A stretch of DNA of 64,000 bases from Ceratodon purpureus (GCA_014871385.1 CM026421.1:18458295-18522294), one strand, 5' to 3'; shown: positions 29,528-41,700, counted from the stretch's first letter. The notes: generated by a model from the letters alone, not told the origin. Made by a program: numbers and translations.

Positions 29528-32500
29528 GTTACGCAAACACAAGATGTGTTGGTGAAACCATCTTGTCCGATAAACTTGAAGACTGCTACGGAAGGGGAAC
29601 TGGAACATCAATCCCAGTACAAGATTGACTCCAACGCCGTCATCAACAAGCTCAGGATCAAGCCATCGCAGAAGTCCCGAATGACAGTTCCCCTGTGCAG
29701 GATGATCCCAATGGCAAAGGTTAGACCAGTGGGCGAAGTGGGGGTACAGCATTTGGAGCGGGAGTTCGTGAAGGGGTATAGAGATGGCGACCGCGTCATG
29801 TACATCTCCATGTACAACAACGAAGAGCAGACAAGAGATGTTACGGATGATGTCATGGCTAGATGGAGCCCATTATGGAGGGATGCGAATGATGCCTTTG
29901 AATCTGAGCTTCAAAGTGACGAGGAGTGGTCGCGATTCTCGGGGAAGATGTTTTTTGTCTGGGAAGGTAACCATCGCCTCTCAGCATGGCTTCGTCATAT
30001 CAACAAGCATCATGCAGACGACCCGTCATGGCACATATCTGTGCACTGCATAGTCCTCGACCCCCGTGGCCATGTTGGCAATCTTCTTCACGCAATGCAT
30101 GACATCAACTGGTATGTACTTGTTCCATTTGTTTCTCTTATTCCATTTGTTACTTTATCTCATATCCATTATTCATCATACTTAATGTGGTTTATTTTCA
30201 GGTTGACTGAGAATGACTACGTGAAGAGTAATCTCCCCGCCAAACTATTTCGAATCCGCTCTTTCGGAATGATGAAGCTGGAGGAATTTAAAGACCTCCT
30301 CAGTCCTCAGGAGTATGACGCATGTCAGAAGAACAAGCCACCTAATCCCTCCTGGTTTCCCTTGACAACTAAAGTTTTCATCGCATTTCTGTACCGAGTA
30401 AGTCCTATCTCCTCTCTCTATTTGCTTCTTATTTTTCAATACCCATGGAATTTCCTAAGGCTTACTTCTCTTTCTATAGCGGGAACTCGCTACGGCCTCC
30501 GATGAAGCAGCCACTGCCTACCGCAAGAAGACACCCGAGAATGAGCAGTCTGCAAGTGCAGTTTGGGATGTCATGAATGAGGCAATGGATAGAATGGTCG
30601 AAGCCATCAAGAAGAAGGACTTTACCAAGTACTTGGCTATCGCAAATCCCAAGAATGGTGACGACTTCCTCAATGAGGTGACTCACTGATCATTGTTCGA
30701 TTCACTGTTTCGTTTGACTTCAATAATTTCTGTATTAATCCTTTTAAAATGTTCGGTGCTTCTTGCAGATCAATCGCCATTACAGTCTCAATAATAAGCC
30801 TGAGATGTCGCTCGAAAAGCTTCAGAGGTTTGTTCCAGCGGCCGTTGAGGCCAAATACAAGGCTCGTTGGTTGAAGTGGTGGAACTCATCCCCGAGTGCT
30901 CGAACGTCTTACAGATTTCTGCCATCTGAATTCAAAGACACCGAACTGGACCCATGGTTGAACAAAGCTTCATTCTGGGCTGGGGTAATTTCCATACGAA
31001 ATCCTTTCCGATTCATTATTCCCTTGTTTTTTTACCGTATACCTTCTTGGTTGCAACTTATATGATTTTTGTATTACAGTTGGAGGAAGCCGTCATTTAC
31101 GAAGTCGAGGACATAATCAAAAGGGAGAACCTCGACATCAATTGGATGGCATTTCCTGATGTCCAACAGCCGGGCGATTTTGTCGAGAGTTCACGTATTC
31201 TCTTGTGGGACAAGGCCTTCCCTACGTTCATTGGAAAAAAGGCTGTTAACCACTTCGACAAGAAGTCCGACTTCGCAAAATTCCCTGGAACCGCTGAAGT
31301 TGTGAAGCGGGTTACTTACCGGTACGTGAAGTAACTTAATCGCATTTCCATTTCATAATTTTCATTGCAAATACTTACCTTTATATGTCTTCCCTTAGGT
31401 ACTTCAAGCGAGAGCTTATTTTGAAGGGGGCCATCAGCGTTCAGCAACTCTCCAAGTACTTCAAGCTTTGGACGCAGACAACATCGGACCAATGTATGTA
31501 CTCTCCCCAGCAGATAAAAAGGTACAAAGCTGCTCACCTGGATGCTGGATGCTGGTATCTTGATTGTATTGGTGGTTTCACTATTGACTCGGAGGCGGAC
31601 GTCAAGATGCTACACGATGCCGGTGAGGTGGTGGTGGAAGCCTCCTTCGATGGTGCAGACGAAGACAAAGGACAAGAGGATCAATCTTCCGCTCCTCCAC
31701 CAAAGAAAGGGAGAGGGAGGCGACTGAAATCTCTTCGTTCTAAGTCGGAGGCATCACAGCAAACCGGTGCGGCGTCTTCCCAGCCAAAACAGAAGGAACC
31801 AGAGCCCTCTCCAGGTATTGTCGTTACGAAGCCTACTCCAGCTTCTTCGCCGGCTCCTTCCTCGATCAGTGCTTCCGAGGTCACCAGAAGTCTCCTCGAG
31901 CAGAGGAAAACCAAGAAATACCCACAGAGTACCTCTTCGGCTGGAACTCTCAATTCCTCTCAGGTTTATGTCATCAACTCCTCTGTGCCTTTGGTTCTAT
32001 CCCGACACAAGGAACTTGAAGACGTTGGTGGCGATCCCGAATGGAACAAGGCTCTAGACATCATTCGAATGGTATGATTCGTTGATTCATTCATTCCCTT
32101 CAATTCTGATATTCTGTAATCCTTATATTTTCTAACTATGATTTCTTGTTTATTTAAGTTTGGAGGAGGCCGCCACAGCCGAGTTCCTGAGAGATGCCAA
32201 CTGGAGAATCACTTGGGATTCGACTTGATCATTGCCGACATTCCTGAGAATCTTCCAGTCCCCACCATATCCAATCCCTCCTACGTCCCTCCGCCTTGGA
32301 ACAAACGCGGCAAGGATTATTTGGAGGACCTCTTCGAATTCGCAAGACATTTCTTGCAGTTTGATGGTGCTCTCTGCATCATCCACAACAACGACCAACG
32401 TCTCGCTTCGAAGATTTCCGAAGTTGCTGCTGAGGATGGCTTCGTGCAGCACCAAGACTGGTGGGGCTTCAATGGACTAGGCTTGGCTCACCCAACGATG

Positions 32501-33505
32501 CCCGGCTCCTTGGTATGTACATCATAATCTTTGCTTGTCTTTGAATTCTACTAAGTTATCTTCTTAATTGCACTTACACATTGTTGTTTCTCGCAGTCTC
32601 TTCGATTCTGGGTGCGCGTCTTCATTCGTGGTGGTACCCCCCCATCCAAGTTTTCTTTTCAAACGAAGAAATCCGATGTCGTTCACAACGACCTCCACAT
32701 TACCGAGAGTGATGCCATTCTTAACTTCACCCAGCTAAACTCGCAGCTCATGAATGGAGAGGTGCCGTGGAGAGGCCCGAGGGAGAAAGCCCCTGAGATG
32801 ATGCAGGGCATCATTGAGGAGATGACTAAGCCCGGTGACATAGTCTTCGAGTGGTCGGCGGGAACAGGTAATCCTCCAATAACAGTTTCGGCATTTCCAA
32901 TCCTCTGATTTTCTCCACAGGAACTCACTACTTATCTATGCTACGTGTTTTCAGGTGCCTCCCTCAAGGCTTGCCAGAGTATTGGTCGTCATATTATAGC
33001 TTGTGAGGAGGACGAAGCAATCTTCAACGCCCTTCTCAAACCGTATATGGCTACGTCATCTGCCATGGGCCCTCCTAAACATCCTAGGCCGGCAGCAGCA
33101 GACGAAGCGCCTCCAAAGAGAGCAAGAAGACCTGATAAGTGGTGTAAGTCTTCTATTTTTTGTTCAAATTCTCCAAGCATTTCTTCTCTTTGCACCTCTA
33201 CGTATTCAATCTAACCACAATCGGTTTTCTATTGCAGAGTAGTTTCGGCAACACCGCCACGTGGGCCAACATCAGTGTCCACTCCATCGTGGCGTCTTCA
33301 TTCCAGCCCGATTCAGCCTTTTATACTTCCGGACTACGCGGAGGACTTAGCACAGGCGTTTCAATCTAGAGCCCTCACATATGTTCCTACTCGGCCAACT
33401 ACTTTTGATCCTAGGGCTCTGATATTCGTCGATGACGAGGCGGTAGAAGGAGATTCCGAGTCATCTAGTTCTGAGGGTGGAAGTAGTGATTCTAGCATAT
33501 TGTGA
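29528..33505 (+). CDS. ParB-like / beta-class DNA methyltransferase-like protein (B)
   Basis: Ten exons: 29,528-30,111; 30,202-30,397; 30,480-30,677; 30,769-30,984; 31,080-31,321; 31,399-32,071; 32,159-32,512; 32,597-32,867; 32,955-33,143; 33,240-33,505. Introns are 77-98 bp, all GT-AG and in phase, giving 1,062 codons. The first exon holds a ParB/sulfiredoxin-like block with WEGNHRLSAW at 29,960-29,989; GxHR is the nucleotide-binding signature of that fold. A basic Ser/Pro/Lys-rich linker follows in exon six. The last five exons form a methyltransferase fold in beta-class order. The motif IV region (LIIADIPE; canonical DPPY/W) comes before motif I (PGDIVFEWSAGTG, then GRHIIACEED; canonical DPFAGSGTT...GR..IG.E). 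Prokaryotic ParB-N-like/methyltransferase fusions are known. Catalytic residues diverge, so activity is uncertain. The last acceptor is my choice to keep the frame. Confidence 0.7.
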
Positions 33506-34099
33506 GTTTGAACGAGGCTTCGGTCTTTCATTGTTTGCATTTGATTTGATTTGATTGAATTGGAGTTCATTGCCTATTCCTTCGTCTACTCTACTCCAAA
33601 CATCTTAAAGTAGTTATGTTTCTCATTTCCAATTCGTCTCGGGTTATGTAAAGGATGAAACGCCAACTGTAAAGCTCAAAATATAACACGAAGAGTGAAA
33701 TGTTATAAAATAAATGCTCAAAATTTAGTGTTTCAGACCATAAACTTTAGCTTTCAGACCATAAAGTTTAAGGTTTCAGACCATAAACTTTAGCTTTTGT
33801 GATTTTTTTTTTCCCTTTACTTTTCTATTAAATATTTAATGTTGTGATCTAAGAACATGATGCTGGAATACTCCTATCTAGATCCAAGAAGGGACCAAAT
33901 CTAAAGGATTGAATGGATGACGTCATCATGACATCAGCCCTAATTTGTACCAAAAAAATAAAACGTAAAAAAATTTTTACCAGACATAACCCTGAATTCC
34001 ACGGGAATACGCTCCTTTACTAAAAAAAGTAAAAAGACCTTACCTTTTTTTAGTTTCTTTCCACGGTTATAGGGTTTACTTTGCTTTAAAAAATTTGGC
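33506..34099. other. 3' flank of element B
   Basis: Holds a triple repeat of TTTCAGACCATAAACTTTA (33,733-33,796) and the subterminal motif TCCACGGTTATAGGG (34,060-34,074). No gene. Nearly identical to 42,723-43,315 in element A. Confidence 0.7.
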
Positions 34100-34178
34100 T
34101 AAATGTCAAATCTCTGCTCTCCATTCTCTGCTCTCTGCTCTCCGCTCTCTGCTCTCCGCTCACATGCTAACTTTCCCC
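34100..34178 (-). repeat. Element B right terminal inverted repeat
   Basis: Read inward on the minus strand: GGGGAAAGTTAGCATGTGAG, then GCGGAGAGCAGAGAGC units and GAGATTTGAC. It matches the left end from TGNGAGCGGAGAGC inward. Confidence 0.85.
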
Positions 34179-34472
34179 GTCTACATCTAAAACAGAGAAT
34201 ATTTTTTAATAAGACATGCATTAAAGGCATCATTCAAATCTTTTAATTAATAGTGTGCTTTGATTTTTTCTCCATTTTAAAAGGTTGATAATTTGAACTG
34301 TAGAACTGTTATGGGCACTCTTAAAATAAAGAAGGTCGAAAATGTGTCAGTTGTCAAGATGCTATATCAACTTAGGGTTGTAACGAAATAGTTGTACGTT
34401 ATAGGTATTTAAGCTGGGAGGAAGTTCTGAAGAGAGCCTTTATTTGAGAGAGTCCTCCCTTTGGTTAGACAC

Positions 34473-35441
34473 ATGAAGCAGAGTGGAGGGCCATCTCCCT
34501 CCACTTATGTTTCTCCAAAACGTAGAAGAAAACCAGGTGGTACAGATTTTACGGATAGAAGAGCTAGGAAGAGGAAGGAGTCACGTAAGAAGGTAGAATG
34601 TAAACGTGACCATTTGAGAGCTCCCGTGAAAAGGAGAGGAGCAGGTTTGCCTGTAGCTTTAAAGTTCTGTAGCATTCGTAAACTCATCCTAGACTCTATT
34701 GTGGAGGAGGGGAAAGAGTTTATAGAGAATACCGTCGTCGAGAACCACGAGCAGGAACATGAGATACTCTTAAGTGGAGTTGAACGTGAGGCCATGACGG
34801 AAGAATTGGTTTTTAATTGTAGTCAAAGAGTAGTGTCACCGCAGCCGTCAATCAGATTCTATGACTCTTTAACAGGGGAGCCGGATTCTCAATTAAGCCC
34901 AAGTCTCAAGTCCGATGAGGTAAGTATTACTATACCTTATGACTGCTGTGGATTCGTTTTTTTAATTCAGTATTATAAAGAGACGATTCTTTACATATCG
35001 AAATTTTACTTGTATTATGAAAGAGGCAGGAGGGTATACATTAACTCACTTAGGTTCCTCGGAATTCACACATGTAAATTTTGAATGTATTTGCGAGGTA
35101 ACCAGAGGATAAGAGAAGATGATGATGCAAGTGGAGAGGAGGGTTCCGAACTGGACCATATGCGTTTGATTGCGAGGCGAGCAAGGTTCGATATTCTCAG
35201 AGCAGGGGAAGGGGGCGACGCAATGTCTGCAGCACACGAGCAGATGAGAGGAGACGAGCAGATGAGAGGAGAGGAAGAGGAGCAGGTTGGCGGTGAGGCC
35301 GTGGGGCAGGCTCCAGTCGATATGGCCGCGGGGGAGCAGGGAGGTGGAGAAGAACAGCCTGAGCTGGCTGGGGATACAAGCGAGGACGAGGAGAGGACGG
35401 ACAGGGACGTTGGAGACGAAGATCCCGAGGATGGAGACCAG
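34473..35441 (+). CDS. Long MULE gene, 5' exons: basic then acidic region (A)
   Basis: Exon 1 (34,473-34,919, donor GTAAGT) is about 70% identical in protein to the B copy and keeps the Lys/Arg-rich block (RRARKRKESRKK) and LPVALKF..IRKLIL. Exon 2 (35,106-35,441, acceptor ACCAG, donor GTACGA) encodes RLIARRARFDILRAGEGG and then a strongly Glu/Gln/Gly-rich acidic run ending EDGDQ. All joints are phase 0. The promoter box is at 34,406. This part of element A is far more diverged from B than the flanking modules are. Confidence 0.55.
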
Positions 35442-36049
35442 GTACGAGGCTATGAGCTTGTGGGGAGGTAGAGAGAATCCCACGTGTTTGAATGATGAGG
35501 GTATTGAATGGGGTTTTGTTAGAATCTTTGGGTTTACTCAAATGTACGGACTTGGAGAAATGCTTTGTACTTTGTGATGTGGGTTGTGTGTCAGCATTGG
35601 ATTCTGTGATGTTTGGATTGTGGGCTGCGGGGTTTGTGTTCGGTTGGAGGATTCGTGTTTGTTGGTGATGGGGGATGCAGCTTGATTGAGAATGCGGGTT
35701 ATTTGCGGTTCGGTTGGGTTTTTGGGTTCTGGGTTGTGTGTCTTCGATGTGTGGGTTGTGGGTTGCTGCTGCTCGGGAGTTCTTTGGGATTTGCGTGGGG
35801 GTTTTTAAAAACGCTGCTCAGCTCGTATTCAGCATTCCGAATGAAGCCACTATGTCAAGCTGTGCCGACATGCTTCAGGTTGTGTTGCTGGTTATGTGGG
35901 CTGGCCGGGCGCTTGAGCTTCGTTGACGTGATCTCTTTCGGTTCTTTGTAGACTTGGTAAGGAGGAGTGACTAAGTGTCGAAGTGTCTTCGGAGCGACTA
36001 AGGTCATTGACTTAATATACGTGTATGATCGAGTTCGAATACGTATTTG
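35442..36049 (+). other. Start of the large intron (A)
   Basis: G/T-rich sequence with many TTGTGGG/TTGCGG words, similar in texture to the equivalent intron starts in B and C. No supported coding region. Confidence 0.45.
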
Positions 36050-37770
36050 ACTGGTATTTATTATTTTTTAAAAACTTTGAAAATACCCGCGGACCTACTG
36101 TCGTCAACGACAGTAGGCCGCGAGGGTGGGGGTCGGTTTGGGGATTCTTGGAGTTTTTTGATTTTTTTTGTTTTCTTTGAATTTGTTTATTAATTAAAAG
36201 GGAATTTGGTGTCAAATGATGGATGCGAATTTGAATTTTTTTTTGAATAATTTCCGTATTTTAATGCTTTTAAAGTGTAATTTAAAAAATAAAAATACCC
36301 GTGGACCTACTGTCGTCAACGACAGTAGGCCGCGAGGGTGGGGGTCGGTTTGGGGATTCTTGGAGTTTTTTGATTTTTTTTGTTTTCTTTGAATTTGTTT
36401 ATTAATTAAAAGGGAATTTGGTGTCAAATGATGGATGCGAATTTGAATTTTTTTTTTGAATAATTTCCGTATTTTAATGCTTTTTAAGTAGAATTTAGAA
36501 AATAAAAAAACCCGCAAACCTACTGTCGTCAACGACAGTAGGCCGGGAGGGTGGGGGTCGGTTTGGAGATTTTGGAGTTTTTTCCTTTTTTTTTTCCTTT
36601 GAATATTTCTGTTAACTTGAAGGGCTATTTTTCACAAATTATTGATGCGAATGTGAATTTTGTTCATTGGTTTATGAATTTAAATGATTTTTTTTGTAAA
36701 ATTGAAAAAATAAAAAATCCGCAAACCTACTGTCGTCAACGACAGTAGGCCGGGAGGGTGGAGGTCTGTTTGGGGATTCTGGGGTTTTTTCCTTTTTTTT
36801 TTTTCCTTTGAATATTTCTGTTAACTTGAAGGTCTATTCCTCACAAATTATTGATGCGAATGTGAATTTTTTTCATTGGTTTATGAATTTAAATGATTTT
36901 TTTTGTTAAATTGAAAAAATAAAAAATCCGCAAACCTACTGTCGTCAACGACAGTAGGCCAGGAGGGTGGGGGTCTGTTTGGGGATTCTGGGAATTTAAT
37001 TATTTGTTTGGTTATCTTTGAATATTTCTGTTAACTTGAAGGGCTTTTCCTCAGAAATTCTTGATGCGAATGTGAATTTTTTTAATTGGTTTATGAATTT
37101 AAATGTTTTTTTTTATAAAATTGAAAAAATAAGAAACCCGCGGACCTACTGTCGTCAACGACAGTAGGCCGGGAGGGTGGGGGTCGGTTTGGGGATTTTG
37201 GGGGTTTTTTTATTTTCTTTGTTCTCTTTGAATTTGTGTATTAATTAAAAGGGATTATGGTGAAAAATGATGGATGCAAATTTGAATTTATTTCGATTTA
37301 TTTCCGTATTTTAATGCTTTTTAAGTATAATTTTTTTAAAAAAAATACCCGCGGACCTACTGTCGTCAACGACAGTAGGCCGGGAGGGTGGGGGTCGGTT
37401 TGGGGATTTTGGGAGATTTTTTATTTTTTTTGTTTTCTTTGATTTTGTGTATTAATTAAAAGGGAATTTGGTGACAAATGATGGATGCAAATTTAAATTC
37501 ATTTCGATTAATTTTCGTATTTTATTGCTTTTTAAGTATAATTTAAAAAAAAAAAATTACCCGCGGACCTACTGTCGTCAACGACAGTAGGCCGCGAGGG
37601 TGGGGGTCGGTCTGGGGATTTTGGGAGTTTTTTTATTTTTTTGGTTCTCTCTGAATTTGTGTATTAATTAAAAGGGAATATGGTGAAAAATGATGGATGC
37701 AAATTTGAATTTATTTCGATTTATTTCCGTATTTTAATGCTTTTTAAGTATTGGTTTGGGGGTCCATTTC
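36050..37770 (+). repeat. Intronic palindrome array of element A, 8 units of about 210 bp
   Basis: The same palindrome as in B (arms CCTACTGTCGT/ACGACAGTAGG, centre CA) starts at 36,094, 36,306, 36,519, 36,726, 36,935, 37,145, 37,356 and 37,568; spacing 207-213 bp. The flanks are CCCGCGGA or CCGCAAA before and GCCGCGAGGGTGGGGGT or GCCGGGAGGGTGGGGGT after. The rest of the unit has diverged from the B units, while the palindrome is unchanged. Confidence 0.92.
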
Positions 37771-37973
37771 GGGATTTCTGCAATTTTGGTTTTCGTATTT
37801 TCTTTCCTTTGAATTTTTGTTTTTAATTAAACGGATTGTGCTCACAAAGATATTATGAATCTCATGAGTTTTCACGAGTTTTTAAGGTTTATATGGAAGC
37901 CTTGTCGCGCTTCTGGTTTGTTTTTTCATATTTGCTATTTCTTCTAATAATTATAACGATGTTTGTGATTAAG

Positions 37974-38599
37974 GACTCTGATGGAGATCATCTGGGGAGC
38001 GAACGTCAAGACCCGACGCCAGCGGAAACTGAGGTATTTCATTCAATTTTCAATTTATATTGTTTTCTGATGTTTATGAATTTGAGTTCTATTCGGCTTA
38101 TACCCATCTTTGTTTCCTACTCTTCTAGAAATTGAAGTTAATCCTCACTTCATTTCTTCTACTCTAGGTATCTTCCGATGCTCCTGAGATGTCCGCTACT
38201 TCTCCCATTTCTGTGATCAATGTTTCCGATCTATCGGATTCATTTGATCAGTACTACTGTACCTGTGATGTAGCGAACCCTGTTGGTGTGGAAAGTGGAC
38301 CTCTCGAGGTCCACTCTCCACAGTACATGCCTACCTCTCCAGTGTACATGCCTACATCCCCGGTGTATGAGCCAACTTCCCCGGGCTATATGCCCACGTC
38401 TCCTCTACAGGGCTCTCCGCCGATGTCTCCACCCTCTCCTTCCTCGCCGATTAGAGTCAGGAGGCCAGCCCATGTCGTCTTTGCTCTGCCGGCAATTCTA
38501 CCGTTCCCTGTCCAACAGACCAGGCGATTTTGGAGGAGGCGCCGTCACTGGAACTGTAGACAGTCTAAGGAGTACTATAGTCGATCCTCACGTAGATAG
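37974..38599 (+). CDS. Long MULE gene, exons with CTD-like heptads (A)
   Basis: A short acidic exon at 37,974-38,033 (60 bp), then the heptad exon from 38,168 to at most 38,599. It has four heptads (38,324-38,407): YMPTSPV twice, YEPTSPG and YMPTSPL, exactly one fewer than element B (a 21-bp difference). Otherwise it is nearly identical to B. The same unresolved link to the next exon applies. Confidence 0.55.
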
Positions 38600-38744
38600 T
38601 TTTATCAATCACGATTGATGATTGAGTTGTTAAAAGAGAGATGACAGTATGAAGATATATTGTTACTTTCTTTTACATACTTGTCTACTTTGCATGACTT
38701 TCTTCGATTGTGCTTGTTTTCCTAATTTGCGCACCCCCTCGCAG

Positions 38745-41700
38745 GTTACGCAAACACAAGATGTGTTGGTGAAACCATCTTGTCCGATAAACTTGAAGAC
38801 TGCTACGGAAGGGGAACTGGAACATCAATCCCAGTACAAGATTGACTCCAACGCCGTCATCAACAAGCTCAGGATCAAGCCATCGCAGAAGTCCCGAATG
38901 ACAGTTCCCCTGTGCAGGATGATCCCAATGGCAAAGGTTAGACCAGTGGGCGAAGTGGGGGTACAGCATTTGGAGCGGGAGTTCGTGAAGGGGTATAGAG
39001 ATGGCGACCGCGTCATGTACATCTCCATGTACAACAACGAAGAGCAGACAAGAGATGTTACGGATGATGTCATGGCTAGATGGAGCCCATTATGGAGGGA
39101 TGCGAATGATGCCTTTGAATCTGAGCTTCAAAGTGACGAGGAGTGGTCGCGATTCTCGGGGAAGATGTTTTTTGTCTGGGAAGGTAACCATCGCCTCTCA
39201 GCATGGCTTCGTCATATCAACAAGCATCATGCAGACGACCCGTCATGGCACATATCTGTGCACTGCATAGTCCTCGACCCCCGTGGCCATGTTGGCAATC
39301 TTCTTCACGCAATGCATGACATCAACTGGTATGTACTTGTTCCATTTGTTTCTCTTATTCCATTTGTTACTTTATCTCATATCCATTATTCATCATACTT
39401 AATGTGGTTTATTTTCAGGTTGACTGAGAATGACTACGTGAAGAGTAATCTCCCCGCCAAACTATTTCGAATCCGCTCTTTCGGAATGATGAAGCTGGAG
39501 GAATTTAAAGACCTCCTCAGTCCTCAGGAGTATGACGCATGTCAGAAGAACAAGCCACCTAATCCCTCCTGGTTTCCCTTGACAACTAAAGTTTTCATCG
39601 CATTTCTGTACCGAGTAAGTCCTATCTCCTCTCTCTATTTGCTTCTTATTTTTCAATACCCATGGAATTTCCTAAGGCTTACTTCTCTTTCTATAGCGGG
39701 AACTCGCTACGGCCTCCGATGAAGCAGCCACTGCCTACCGCAAGAAGACACCCGAGAATGAGCAGTCTGCAAGTGCAGTTTGGGATGTCATGAATGAGGC
39801 AATGGATAGAATGGTCGAAGCCATCAAGAAGAAGGACTTTACCAAGTACTTGGCTATCGCAAATCCCAAGAATGGTGACGACTTCCTCAATGAGGTGACT
39901 CACTGATCATTGTTCGATTCACTGTTTCGTTTGACTTCAATAATTTCTGTATTAATCCTTTTAAAATGTTCGGTGCTTCTTGCAGATCAATCGCCATTAC
40001 AGTCTCAATAATAAGCCTGAGATGTCGCTCGAAAAGCTTCAGAGGTTTGTTCCAGCGGCCGTTGAGGCCAAATACAAGGCTCGTTGGTTGAAGTGGTGGA
40101 ACTCATCCCCGAGTGCTCGAACGTCTTACAGATTTCTGCCATCTGAATTCAAAGACACCGAACTGGACCCATGGTTGAACAAAGCTTCATTCTGGGCTGG
40201 GGTAATTTCCATACGAAATCCTTTCCGATTCATTATTCCCTTGTTTTTTTACCGTATACCTTCTTGGTTGCAACTTATATGATTTTTGTATTACAGTTGG
40301 AGGAAGCCGTCATTTACGAAGTCGAGGACATAATCAAAAGGGAGAACCTCGACATCAATTGGATGGCATTTCCTGATGTCCAACAACCGGGCGATTTTGT
40401 CGAGAGTTCACGTATTCTCTTGTGGGACAAGGCCTTCCCTACGTTCATTGGAAAAAAGGCTGTTAACCACTTCGACAAGAAGTCCGACTTCGCAAAATTC
40501 CCTGGAACCGCTGAAGTTGTGAAGCGGGTTACTTACCGGTACGTGAAGTAACTTAATCGCATTTCCATTTCATAATTTTCATTGCAAATACTTACCTTTA
40601 TATGTCTTCCCTTAGGTACTTCAAGCGAGAGCTTATTTTGAAGGGGGCCATCAGCGTTCAGCAACTCTCCAAGTACTTCAAGCTTTGGACGCAGACAACA
40701 TCGGACCAATGTATGTACTCTCCCCAGCAGATAAAAAGGTACAAAGCTGCTCACCTGGATGCTGGATGCTGGTATCTTGATTGTATTGGTGGTTTCACTA
40801 TTGACTCGGAGGCGGACGTCAAGATGCTACACGATGCCGGTGAGGTGGTGGTGGAAGCCTCCTTCGATGGTGCAGACGAAGACAAAGGACAGGAGGATCA
40901 ATCTTCCGCTCCTCCACCAAAGAAAGGGAGAGGGAGGCGACTGAAATCTCTTCGTTCTAAGTCGGAGGCATCACAGCAAACCGGTGCGGCGTCTTCCCAG
41001 CCAAAACAGAAGGAACCAGAGCCCTCTCCAGGTATTGTCGTTACGAAGCCTACTCCAGCTTCTTCGCCGGCTCCTTCCTCGATCAGTGCTTCCGAGGTCA
41101 CCAGAAGTCTCCTCGAGCAGAGGAAAACCAAGAAATACCCACAGAGTACCTCTTCGGCTGGAACTCTCAATTCCTCTCAGGTTTATGTCATCAACTCCTC
41201 TGTGCCTTTGGTTCTATCCCGACACAAGGAACTTGAAGACGTTGGTGGCGATCCCGAATGGAACAAGGCTCTAGACATCATTCGAATGGTATGATTCGTT
41301 GATTCATTCATTCCCTTCAATTCTGATATTCTGTAATCCTTATATTTTCTAACTATGATTTCTTGTTTATTCAAGTTTGGAGGAGGCCGCCACAGCCGAG
41401 TTCCTGAGAGATGCCAACTGGAGAATCACTTGGGATTCGACTTGATCATTGCCGACATTCCTGAGAATCTTCCAGTCCCCACCATATCCAATCCCTCCTA
41501 CGTCCCTCCGCCTTGGAACAAACGCGGCAAGGATTATTTGGAGGACCTCTTCGAATTCGCAAGACATTTCTTGCAGTTTGATGGTGCTCTCTGCATCATC
41601 CACAACAACGACCAACGTCTCGCTTCGAAGATTTCCGAAGTTGCTGCTGAGGATGGCTTCGTGCAGCACCAAGACTGGTGGGGCTTCAATGGACTAGGCT

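Larger units (their letters stand above)
18852..34178. mobile_element. Giant MULE, element B, complete, 15,327 bp
   Basis: Inserted in element A and flanked by a perfect 10-bp duplication, GTCTACATCT (18,842-18,851 and 34,179-34,188). The terminal repeats, read inward, start GAGGGAGACTTG (left) and GGGGAAAGTTAG (right) and converge on GAGCGGAGAGC. The conserved inner motif CCCTATAACCGTGGA lies at 34,060-34,074 (minus). Gene order: acidic ORF (plus), transposase (minus), then a long plus-strand gene running from the basic exon through the palindrome array to the ParB-like/methyltransferase exons. No disabling mutation was seen in the transposase, so this copy may be autonomous. Confidence 0.92.
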
